DNA of 64,000 nt from Scalesia atractyloides (taxonomy: Eukaryota > Streptophyta > Magnoliopsida > Asterales > Asteraceae), in NCBI GenBank assembly GCA_947069175.1, contig CAMTDV010000018.1, positions 47,194,869 to 47,258,868 of the forward strand, in the 5' to 3' direction. Below, piece after piece: positions 1 through 10,548 of this stretch. Each line of letters opens with the position of its first letter. Position 1 is the first letter of the stretch. The translations under genes and the position numbers were made by a program. Under the pieces are notes generated by a model that saw nothing but the letters and a program-made list of their open reading frames with translations, was not told the DNA's origin and did no database searches.

Positions 1-35
1 TTCTTCTGTACTGTATAAAACATATTATTATACAG

Positions 36-3000
36 GAGCGCATTTGGAAAATAACTGCAGCCGCTCAACTTTGTAGAAGAGTTTCTTTTGCTTCACGGTT
101 AAGACTCCAACAGCAAAGTTTACTGCAGAAGCAAAAGGAAGTCTCTCACGATATGGCAGAAGCCGTCATGCAGTTTTGGCACATGATACAGGTCTTTGAG
201 TTTGCAAATGTTTTATCTTTCTTATATCTGAGTAATTTAATATTTTAGAAATGTTCTTGTTACATTTGACAGGTGAAATGTAAGGGAGCAGAGGCAAACT
301 GCATTGAAAAAGAATCTGCAGTTGGGATTCAGGGATATGCGGTGAGATTCATGGAGTATAATAACTCTCGAGCTCAGTACGATGCAGCTCAGGCACCTGT
401 GACTCACGATGTTATCTCTGATCTAGCCGTCATGGACCATTCATGGGAGGATAACTTAACAGAAGTACGGGCTAACACTTAAAGTCTTCACACATCAAGC
501 TCAGTACACTGCAACTGTAGTGATGTGTTTAATTTTTGGTTTTCTTGAATGTAGGAGAATCTCTTTTATACAGTGCCACCTGGCGCAATTGAAGCCTACA
601 GGAAAGCTATTGATTCTCACTTGCAACAGCTTGAGGTAAAAACATGCAAAGTAATTGTACTTTATTACGTTCTTAGTTTGCTTTTTATGTGTATTGAGGT
701 TTAGGTTTACTAGTGATATTTTTTATTCTCTTTAGAGAACTGGCACTAGCATACAAGAGGAAGTGGATACATCTTGCTATGATGCTGTTGCAGGTATTAG
801 TGTTTTATCGACCTGATGTTATAATTATACAAATTAAATTATAAGTAACTGTATGTGTGCTTCAAATGTTTCAAGATAATGCGTTCGGAGAGGATGAAGG
901 AGAAACAGATACCTATTACTTGCCAGGTGGATTTGAAGGTAGCAAATCTACAAAAAATGCTCAGAAAAGAAGGAAAAACTTCAAATTATACGGCCCAAGA
1001 TCATATGAAATGGGAGCTGACGTGTCATTCACGCAATCTGTTGAAAGAAATGTTGGAAATCAACCATCTGTGCTAAGTGGAAAACAATCTGGAAGTAGTT
1101 TAAATGTTACAGTTCCCACAAAACGTGTGCGTACTGGTACTGCTTCAAGACAGAGGATTATAAGTTCGTTTAATGCAGGGGTTTCTGGTCACATACAGAC
1201 ACTGAATAGAACAGATGCTTCAAGTGCTGATACCAATTCCTTTCATGATGAACAAAGTACTTTTCATGGTGGGCCCGGGCCCCAAATACCGAACAATATG
1301 GAAGCTGAGTCAGCTGGAGACTATGAAAAGCAATTCAAGTTTGACTCTATGGAAGTTTCGACTAGACCTAAAAAGAAAAAGAAGGAAAAACATCCTGTAT
1401 GTAAACGTTTACTTGAGTCCTTTATGTATTTTTCATTTTTACTAATTATTGCTACTAATTTTTGTCTTATGGTATTGCAGGGATCCGTGTTTGAGTACCG
1501 TTGGCAGCTTGACTCCAATTTTCAGAATGACCAGGTGAAATTTTAACAGTCTTTAATAGAAAATAAAAATATAAGAAATCTAATATATTACACGTTCATG
1601 GGAATGCAGAAGGATCACATTAGAAGGAGACTGGATACACATCAATTTGACTCTAATGGAAGTAGTGGTATGGCTCTTTTACTTCTTATTTGTGTCGTTT
1701 GCAATCTGGAATATTAATTAATTTCTAAACTTAGTTTTCCTAATTACATCTGAGACTGGTCTAATTTCTTTTCCAGTGGCTTCTCAAATGAGTAATATGT
1801 CCAACCCAAATAAGTTCATGAAATTACTGGTGCGCGATCACGGTAGAAAAGGCAAAGCACTTAAGGTACTATATATTGAAATAACAGGATACTCTTTCGC
1901 AGTACTTTCTAGAATAGTCTAGATTCTTTTTATTTTGCATGATGGATTGATGAAAAAAATAAATTTTGCAGACACCTGTTGGGCAACCAGGTTCAGGAAG
2001 CCCATGGTCGTTATTTGAAGATCAGGTTAAACTTTTTAGTTCCCCCTTTTATATGTTGGAATATGAAATAAGTGTTGTTTGTAAGGTATCATATAGAAAG
2101 CTCACATCTCTACAGGCCCTTGTTGTGCTGGTACATGATATGGGTCCAAACTGGGAGCTTATAAGTGATGCCATTAACAGCACTTTGCCGTTCAAGGTAA
2201 GTACCATGTGCTAAGGTTTTTTGCTAAAGTGTAATATATATATATATGACTATCTTAATTTACAACATGTGCAGTGCATCTTTCGAAAATCTAATGAATG
2301 CAAAGAACGCCACAAAATATTAATGGATATGAATAATGGTGACGGAGCCGATAGTGCTGAGGATTCTGGGTCTTCTCAACCTTATCCATCTACGTTACCT
2401 GGCATTCCAGAGGCAATATTCACTTCTTTTTTGTGTTTTATATTTTATGTATTGTAAAATCCATAATTGAGCTAAATAGTGGCTTTCATGCAGGGCAGTG
2501 CAAGACAGTTATTTCAGCGGTTGCAGGGACCAATGGAAGAGGAAACACTCAAATCTCATTTTGAGAAAATTATTAAGCTCGGTCAAAAACAGCACTATAG
2601 AAGAACACATGTGAGTACTATTCAGTTGGTAACCGTGTTTGGACTTTTTTACATTATACTATGTCTCTATGTTGACTCACATAATTTGTTTCTTTGCTCT
2701 TTGTTTTTTTTCTGCAAAGAACGATAATCATGATCCAAGACAAGTGCAGCAGCCTCATAGTTCTCATGCATTTGCTCTCTCTCAAGTCTGCCCAAATAAC
2801 CTCAACGGTGGACCCGTCCTTACGTGAGTTGTCGGTTTTAGTTTGATTCACATCTCACCACTATTTTTGCTTTGTTACCGAATACCTAATGCAAGTTCTT
2901 TTTGCTTATTTTCCCATTAAGGCCTCTTGAACTATCTGAGACAATCTCACTTAGCCCAGATGCTCTTCCAGCTGGCTATCAAGGCCCACAAAGTGGTGGG

Positions 3001-4677
3001 TTACCAGCTCTGAACCACGGTCCCGCAGCACCAATGCTTCCCGGCCCTGGTTCTGGTTCTGGCTCCACCTCATCAGCACCTGGTTCATCCAGTTCGGTTC
3101 ATGGCAGTAACCTTCCTTCTGCATCTGCTCCACATAATCCATCTGTTAGGTAATCCTATGATAATTTTCACATTGTAGTTTTACGGTTTTATCTGCTATC
3201 AAATTCTGATATTTTCTTTTTTGTTTTGTATCTATGTAGGGAGGGACGACACGGGATCCCTAGAACAGGGCCGTTATCAGTAGATGACCAGCAAAGAATG
3301 CAGCAATATAATCGAATGTTATCTGCAAGGAACTCCCAGCAGTCCGGTTTGCCACCTGGGTCCCATTCGGTAAATGATCGTGGGGTCCGTATATTACCTG
3401 CTGGAAGTGGTATGGGTGTTATGTGTGGAGTTAATAGAAACATGAAGATGGCGAGACCAGGCTTTCCAGGGGTTCATTCACAATCTATGTTGAATTCTGG
3501 TTCAGCAACACCAAGTCCTTCCGGTATGCACTCTGGGCCCGGAAACTCGATGTTGAGGCCGCGTGATCCTATGCATCTGATCCGGGTGAGTTCTTTAGAA
3601 ATTTATCTTGTTTTGGTGATAGTTTGTATCTTGTAAGTAGTAAGTTTGTGTGCTTATTTATCGCTGCAGGCTAACCAGAACACAGACCAGAAATTATCAC
3701 AAAGTGGGACCACTCAAGGATACCCACACGCTATTTCTCCACAACAATCGCCACATATGCTTAATAGTAACTCTTATCAATTTCAAGGGCCTCCAAATCA
3801 TCATGCGAATCCGGCTTTTGCAATGAGACTAGCTAAAGAGAGACAACTTCAGCAACAACGTTTATTGCAACAGCAGCAGCAGTTTTCTACATCCAGTCCC
3901 ATGATGCCGCCACATGTACAACCACAAGAGTCTCAACTTCCTGCCGTTTCATCTCCACAAAATACTGCTGCACATTCTTCCTCTCCACCAATGAGGAACC
4001 CTCAAACGAGTGCCAACCAATTAGTGAAGCAGCAGAGACCACGTCCGTCTCAGCAGTTTTCGCCACATCAGCAGCCGCAGGCTAAGCTTATGAAAGGTGG
4101 AAGGGGAAATTTAATGATTCATCAGAATCATCCCACTGATTCTTCGGTTGCGAATGGTTTTCCTGGTTCATCTGCTAGCAAGCCGTCTGTAGCACATTCC
4201 TCTTTAAGTCAATCACACCAGCAGAAGACATTTTCTGATTCATCTGATAATAGTAAGAATCAAAATCATGGTCCAGCGCTGAACCAGAAGTTGGTCAATC
4301 AAAAACAAGTAACAGCTTCTCAAAAACTGTTACTGCTTAACCGGAAAGTCAACACCTCTGACCAGACCAGCAAGCAAGCTGAGTCGTCACCTATGTCTAA
4401 CACCTCATCTCAGCCAAGTACACTTCTCACGATGCCTAATGCACCTTGTAATGATGCAACAAATAATACCGAAACCACTGTAGATAATGCAGCTGCAGTT
4501 ATAGTTAAGAATTCTGTGCGGGTGTCTCCACCTAAAACAATCAGTTTAGGGACAGATAGTGAACCGTCTGGACCACCCACGAACCAGGTTATGATTCATA
4601 GGCAGTCTTCATCAGACAATTTGCCTAATCCTGTTGATGTCGGTGTACAGCAGCAGCAGCAACAATCACCTTTATAA
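36..4677 (+). CDS. EAF1: EAF1-like chromatin-modification protein (HSA/SANT), 3' part of gene
   Basis: Plant EAF1 is the scaffold subunit of the nuclear NuA4 histone acetyltransferase complex. The gene enters from outside the window. Exons read: 36-191, 273-464, 555-635, 736-793, 876-1396, 1481-1534, 1610-1667, 1777-1865, 1972-2025, 2116-2196, 2275-2412, 2494-2610, 2720-2823, 2922-3149, 3240-3585, 3670-4677. All phases agree, giving 1094 codons before TAA. The first exon (ERIWKITAAAQLCRRV) is the end of the HSA helicase-binding segment. A Lys-rich nuclear-signal-like run (KKKKKEKHP) closes exon 5. The SANT/Myb domain spans exons 9-11 (LVHDMGPNWELISDAI, then NECKERHKILMD). Exon 12 carries SARQLFQRLQGPMEEE, a block conserved in plant EAF1. 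The last 340 residues are low-complexity Gln/Ser/Pro. One intron (2413-2493) begins with GC. No stop or frameshift is seen, so the gene looks functional. Homology is from memory of Arabidopsis EAF1A/B. Confidence 0.93.
2413..2493 (+). other. GC-AG intron in EAF1
   Basis: The exon ends ..GGCATTCCAGAG and the intron starts GCAATA; it ends ..CATGCAG before GGCAGTGCAAGA. Frame and family sequence (GIP then GSARQLFQRL) require this junction. No in-frame GT donor nearby restores the conserved protein, because reading through adds a hydrophobic run and a stop. Confidence 0.8.
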
Positions 4678-5930
4678 CATTCCTCCTTTACCTGCTAATT
4701 TTTTACGGGAAAGTGGTTATGTGCCATGCCTTTTGGGTTGGGCTTCCATTCCCTTGTAAGAGCAATCTAGAGGTTAGTTTTCTCCTTTATTCTTGCGATC
4801 ACATCGTTACAGTTGTAGTCTTTTGATTTGCCTCTATTGTTATCCTTTCATATCTTTTGTTTTCTCGCTATCTTTTGCATAGGCTTGTCAATGAACCGAA
4901 CGGATACGAACAGAGGCATGTTCATGTTTGTTCGTTTAATTATAACTGAACACGAACACAAACATATAATCGATTATTATTTTTTTGTTCGTGTTCGTTT
5001 ATTAAGAAATGGGCATGTCTGTGTTCGTTTAAAACCTAAACGAACAGTTCACAAACGTAAACGAGCATTAGACAAACTTAAACAGACACGATTTTAACAA
5101 ACAATAAACAACACAAATGAACATAATTGAAGAAACATAAATGAACACAAATGAACATAACTTACTAAACATAAACGAACATAAAGAGTTTTTTATATAA
5201 ATTAGTGATTAATTACGATAAATTCCTTTGAAAAAGCCATTTTTGTTATAGAAAGCCCAATTACAAATTAGTTATATTTATATATGTAGTTAGAAATTTC
5301 CTTTTATGTTTAGTATTTATATAGATATAACTACTTACGTATTTAAATTGAAACGAACATAAACAAATGTAAATAAACGAACACAAATAAACAAACATAA
5401 ATGGACCTTCATGAACATAAATGAACGAACAAAATGTATGTTCATGTTCGTTCTTTAAATTAAATGAACAAAAATTTGTCTTCATGTTCGTTCGTTTATT
5501 AGATATACGAACTTCCCGCCTAACAAGGTCACAAACAGTTCATGAACGTTCGGTTCGTTTACTGGGCTACTTTTGCATGTGGAGTATTTTTTGGGTATTT
5601 AATACAGTTATGATAGTCCAAATCAACCCATTAAGAAAAATTACCCAAATATGAAGTGCTTGTAAAATAACAGAGTTGTGAATATTTTGCAGATGAAGGT
5701 CAGTTTCATGATGGAAACAGGCTACAGTTTGTTTTCTGAATGTTAGCATAGGTTAACTGAAGAGAAGTAAAGTAGTAATGTTGAGAGGGCTAATTGTTGG
5801 GTGTTTTGTATAAAATGATGAGATGGAGGATAAAGAGGTATGTGTACAGGCAGACAGGCTCTTGTTATGTTAGATTAGCCTTGTGTATCAGTAGTACCCT
5901 TTTTGTAATAGGAGCTCATTGTTATTGGCT
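4678..5930 (+). other. EAF1 3' untranslated region, probably with an intron
   Basis: After the TAA, about 90 bases run to a possible donor (GTAAGAG at 4757 or GTTAGT at 4773). A good acceptor (TTTTGCAG) ends near 5692, followed by non-coding sequence with late AT-rich motifs around 5900. I infer a 3'UTR intron that contains the MITE at 4881-5570. No transcript is available to confirm it. Confidence 0.4.
4881..5570. mobile_element. hAT-type MITE inside probable EAF1 3'UTR intron
   Basis: An 8 bp direct repeat TTTTGCAT (4873-4880 and 5571-5578) flanks the element. Its ends are imperfect inverted repeats: the left has ATGAACCGAACG, the right as reverse complement has AAACGAACCGAACG. The interior is AT-rich and full of short inverted and direct copies of GAACATAAA and TGTTCGTTT, so it could fold back on itself. 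It has no coding capacity. The 8 bp duplication fits hAT transposition; the outermost bases of the two ends are not a perfect match. Confidence 0.72.
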
Positions 5931-7930
5931 GGGGGAAATTTTGTGAATACTAGTTCATTTACTTTATACTTAGATCAACTGCATCTCCCAGATCACCACC
6001 TCTTTTATATTGTTTTATTTTTTTATTTTTTGTTTTTAAGGAAAGAAAGTTATCGTTGTATAACTGATGGGCGGGTAGGTTAGTCAAACCTGAAACCCAT
6101 TGGTTTCGTGGTTTGGGTGTTCGAAGGTCTTTGTGGTTTAGGGTGTCCAATTGATCTCATACAGAAGAGGACTGCTAGGAGTAAAGAATCATTTATCATT
6201 GGCTAGGGGGTTGATTGAACTCAAAGAACACGTTTGTGACTCCTATCATATGCATGCATGTTAGACTCGTTAAAACACTTTATAAGTCAACTCCTGGTTA
6301 ACTTGTGAGTTGTGTGTAAGGGCTATTTTTGTATATAGGTGGTTTTACCAATCCTTGAATGTTCGACAGCATGAGATTTTAGTCATTTGTCCATACAATT
6401 ATCATAGATTAGCATGGGTTGTCAATGACTATCCTTATAGATGGACAACCTCTCCTACAGATATTGTGCAACCTTAGCGATAGCATAATTGATTAGCACA
6501 ACTAATATGATACGAGACAAAGAAGAAAGCCTGCACAACCAATTTAGTGCTTGGATATGGTAGCTTAAATTTGCGCCGCCCTTGATGGCTAAATATTAAT
6601 ATCAAAATGTGAGAGCATGAATAACATTGTTAACTTATCAAAAGGTAAGAGTATGTCTCGCGTCGTGTCATTAGTACATGTATTTATGACACCTGGCGAA
6701 AAAGTGTGGGGTCTCTATTTAGATTTGTGCTCCTTTACAAAGGTCGAGTCTTCTTGCTCTTTAAATGAAGTTTAACTTGAATTAATCTTCATCTTTACAC
6801 AGTTTACAACCATCTTAATGTTTTGACAACTTTATCGTACAAAGAGAGGAGAGATGGTGGGGACTAACCACACGTCTTACATTACACTTTGTCATCATGA
6901 ATGTGAACTGACAACACTCCAATCCAACTAATACATATTTATAATGGTGCGACATTTGTCTACCTTTACATTGAACATGTTTGTGTTCATCATTCTCGCT
7001 TCTAATAGGGTAATAACATTTAGAAGTTGTTTTAACCTTGTTAAGTTAGCGATGGATATTAACAATATAATGTAACATAGGTAGCCTAGAGTAATTGTTT
7101 GTAATAGCGTAATGCATTTCTTTTCGATAGGGAGGATTGTTGAAGGATGATATGAATAATCACTTTATAAGGAATTTATGCCTTTTATATACAGACATTG
7201 GGTTTATTTTGATTATAACTACTTCTTGACACTATCAAGTTAACATAAACCAAAGATGATTCGTCTTTTTTCGTGTGTTTAGTATAAAATGTTGTAAATG
7301 AATGCTTAGAAAGTGCTTAATATGAAAAAAAAACACAGAATGCAATGTATTTTGTAATATAAAGTTAATATCCACAACAATGCATTATACATACTCATAC
7401 TAAATATATGATTAGTCTACATATAACTTAGCTATATTATTGAATATAGGGGGGAGTTTAAATAAGAATACTAAATATTGCGAGAACCGTAAGAACAAAT
7501 GAAAAAACCGCAAGAGCTTGGCCCAAAACAATTCAAATTCAAAATTTTCTTTTACACTTATTATTATTTTTCAGATACAATATTAGAATTTAAATTTACA
7601 TGTATTCGTAAGTAAATAAAATTTACACGTGTGTAGGTTTGTTATATTTACACATGTGTAAAAAGTTTATTAAGAGTAATTTTGAGATGAGAGATGAATT
7701 ATTTAAAAACTAAAGTCCCTCCTAATTTTGTATTTTAATTATAATAATGAAGTTTGTATTGGAATTTTTTTTTTATTTTGATTGACTTTTTCATTTTTTC
7801 TCACCTGCAATATTTAGTGTTTTCCTAATAACTCTCCGTATCGAATAGATATCTCAACTATATTTAACCCAATAACTTATCTCTCCGTTTTTTTTTTCAA
7901 ATATGAGAAATACAAGTGATGGACAAATGT
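5931..7930. other. Intergenic, no gene recognised
   Basis: AT-rich sequence downstream of EAF1. A purine run at 7128-7140 (GATAGGGAGGATTGTTGA) resembles the polypurine tract/LTR junction of Copia retrotransposons, so an old Copia remnant is possible. Nothing else in the stretch supports it. No open frame of convincing content was found. Confidence 0.4.
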
Positions 7931-7946
7931 AACTAAAATAAAAGCA

Positions 7947-8248
7947 GCCAATGGTCTCTAGATTAAGTGGTGGAAAGCTTGCGTTTCTCTTGAAAGATGC
8001 AGGTTTAACTCTCATTTTGTGCAGAGGGAGGCACTGGTGAGCAATGATAGGAGACCCAAAGAAACTTGGGTTCGATCCTTGAGTCAAACGGGTTTTACCG
8101 GTAATTTCATCGTCGTGCCTACAGGAGGGTGGGTTACCGGGTTTTCCTCGGAATTGGTGGTGGACTTGGGTTGCTCTCGGAGTACTCCATTTGGTCTAGT
8201 GTGTACTCCGAGAGTGCTCGGGATTGATTCTGTTGATCGTTAAAAAAA
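7947..8248 (+). mobile_element. tRNA-derived SINE with 16 bp target-site duplication
   Basis: The 302 bp unit ends in an A-run and is flanked by a perfect 16 bp direct repeat AACTAAAATAAAAGCA (7931-7946 and 8249-8264). A pol III B box is clear at 8069-8078 (GGTTCGATCC). A second, weaker B-like box (GGTTTAACTCT) lies at 8003, preceded by an A-box-like TAAGTGGTGG near 7964, so the head may contain two tRNA-like units. Reverse-transcription-type insertion is well supported by the long TSD and 3' A tail. The family cannot be named by eye. Confidence 0.85.
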
Positions 8249-8424
8249 AACTAAAATAAAAGCATGCGCTTAAAGGATATCAGATATCGATACAAGTGTC
8301 ACATATGAATCGAATAACATCGGAAATAAGTACGCATTTAATGGGATTTAGGCATGGTTATACGCGACTAGATGAATCAAATAACATCGGACATGGTTAT
8401 ACGGGACTAGAGATTCAAGTATAT

Positions 8425-8557
8425 TTTTTCTGAATGACTTAAATTACATCAAATTCGTTTTAAGAGAGCTTGAACCCTTAACCTTAAAAGAAACAATACC
8501 ACACTAACACCTAACTCCAATAGCTTTACCAATTGAACCCAACTCCACCCCAAAAAC
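8425..8557 (-). mobile_element. Short SINE, minus strand
   Basis: A 133 bp unit between copies of TCAAGTATAT (8415-8424 and 8558-8567). Read on the minus strand it has an A-box-like segment (AATTGGTAAAGC) and a B box (GGTTCAAGCTC) about 45 bases apart. It ends in a short A-run, seen as T's at 8425-8429 on the plus strand. This order (promoter, tail, TSD) is what a SINE predicts. Confidence 0.72.
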
Positions 8558-8567
8558 TCAAGTATAT

Positions 8568-9242
8568 AATTCACGTAGAAATAAACATGAATTTAATGGG
8601 ATTTCAATATGCTACGCAAGCCAAAGTGGATAAGTGAACACGAATTCACATAACTCATGGTTATAGGCATATCAAGCTCAAACATGGCTAATACTTGCCT
8701 GTCACTGGGGATAAGAGTGGACCTTGTATGGTGTTTTGGTAATCATACTTGGGATGAGAGTGGACCTTGTATAGTCTTATACATGCTTAACTCATTACCC
8801 ATCGGGTCAACTCGTTTATGATGTTATGTGGTTAAGAATTACTTTTTGAGAAGCCCGTTACCCGTAACGTAATCTTAAACTCAATTGAAATATAATATCC
8901 CATAATTTGAGTAATTTTAAGTTTCTTGCACCTATAACATTCCATTTACTTATTTTAAAGATTCTATAATATATTAATATCTTTGTTTGGATGTAGGTAA
9001 ACAGGTTCGGGTAATTACGCGGGTATGATCTAATAACATATCTGCCTCGAACCAACAAAACTTTTAGGAACTAATCCCATAACTAGTCTCATACTTCATA
9101 TTTGTCGTAGATGTTTTAGTTCTTCTATCAACCCTATAAAAATGACTAGTTTTACGGCTCTATCTTTAATCATTGATTAAAAAAATAATTGTTAGACATC
9201 CCCATCGTATCTTTTTATCTCCTTCACAAATTGCGCTTGTCT
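8568..9242. other. Intergenic, nothing recognised
   Basis: AT-rich sequence between a SINE and a MITE. A near-repeat of GAGAGTGGACCTTGTAT occurs at about 8710 and 8757. No coding, tRNA or transposon signal was supported. Confidence 0.4.
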
Positions 9243-9250
9243 AGAGAGAT

Positions 9251-9770
9251 TAGGGGTGAGCATAAAACCGAAATAACCGAAAACCGAAGGGTTGGTTATT
9301 TATATTTTTGATAACCGCATGTTGCGGTTCGGTTATGGTTATTGTTAGTTCCATAACCGCAAATAACCGAACCAAACCGAATGTTTTAAACATCGCCGAA
9401 TCCATAGGACCATAGGTTTTTAAGTTAGTGTTTAAGTGTTTAACCATCGCCCAATCCATATGTTTTTTTGGTGAAGTGTTTAAGTATGTATGCTTACACA
9501 CAACACGTGGACGTGAAATATAATTGATAATTCTATAAGCTTTAATTGTGTATATTTATTTTTTGCTCATGAATTTTGCATAACCCACACATTTAAAGCC
9601 TCACTTTAGAAAGGATAAAATAACCGACCTATAACTGAACCGAAACCGCATTAACCGCAAATAACCGATTAACCGAACCGAACGGTTATGATTTTTTGAT
9701 AACCGAAGTGTTCGGTTATGATTTCGGTTATAGCCAATAACTGAACCGAACCGCACCATGCTCACCCCTA
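9251..9770. mobile_element. hAT-type MITE with perfect 8 bp TSD
   Basis: The 520 bp element starts TAGGGGTGAGCAT and ends ATGCTCACCCCTA, a perfect 13 bp terminal inverted repeat. AGAGAGAT is duplicated on both sides (9243-9250 and 9771-9778). The interior has repeated AACCGAA/TTCGGTT motifs in inverted order near the ends. Termini and TSD length are diagnostic of non-autonomous hAT elements. Confidence 0.9.
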
Positions 9771-9778
9771 AGAGAGAT

Positions 9779-10548
9779 TATCATAAATGATTAATATGTG
9801 TCGTTCATGGTACATGATATATTCATAGATGAGACAAAAGAGAAAACTCCGAGAGAAATATGGTGTAATATTACATAATGTAACTATTAAATCAAGTATT
9901 ATTATATAGGCTAAATCTAATTTTGTCTAATCGAGCCAATTTTAGAAAATTGCAATTAACTGGATAGGAATTAAACTAGTCCAAATAAATGAGTAAATTA
10001 GTCGAATCAGGTATTCACGCTCATCAAAAGAAAATAATCTAAAATTACTTAAATTAGAGGAACATCGAAATCAGGGCTCTAGTCTAGATGATGAAATTCA
10101 AGTCCGAAGGTTGGTGCAAATTGTCTATAGTTGTTTGGCACATGATCCGGCGCGTTAAGACGGGCCCATAACTCCAAACATAGCTAGCAAGAGTTATCCT
10201 TTGGATCGTTTTTCCAGCTCATTTAGTATGAGTCTTCTCTTGGGTCAGCTCGGCATCAACTAAGGAAGACGAAGGCTCACGATGATGGGGGTTCACAATA
10301 ATTATCATGCTTTATTAGTACAACACATACATCTCAATGATAGTTATGTATTTAATTGATTTTATATATATATGTAACTGACATTCGAAATACACAAATT
10401 GGTTTATCACATGATAATCTTTTCCCACATGTTAAATGATGATCTAATAATACAAGACCTACAAAGTTTCAGCAACCTAGTTATTAATTCAAAGCAAATA
10501 CATGGTTTAGTGAGTAGTACACAAAGCTTGAAACTTTAAACCTTGTTG
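9779..10548. other. Intergenic, 3' flank of the trihelix gene
   Basis: No gene or repeat is recognised. The last 200 bases before 10548 should contain the 3'UTR of the minus-strand trihelix gene; AT-rich poly(A)-signal-like words occur around 10440-10500, but none is decisive. Confidence 0.4.

Noticed and set aside
7128..7150. Copia-like polypurine tract
   Set aside because: Only one motif, with no LTR ends, primer site or coding remnants to support an element.
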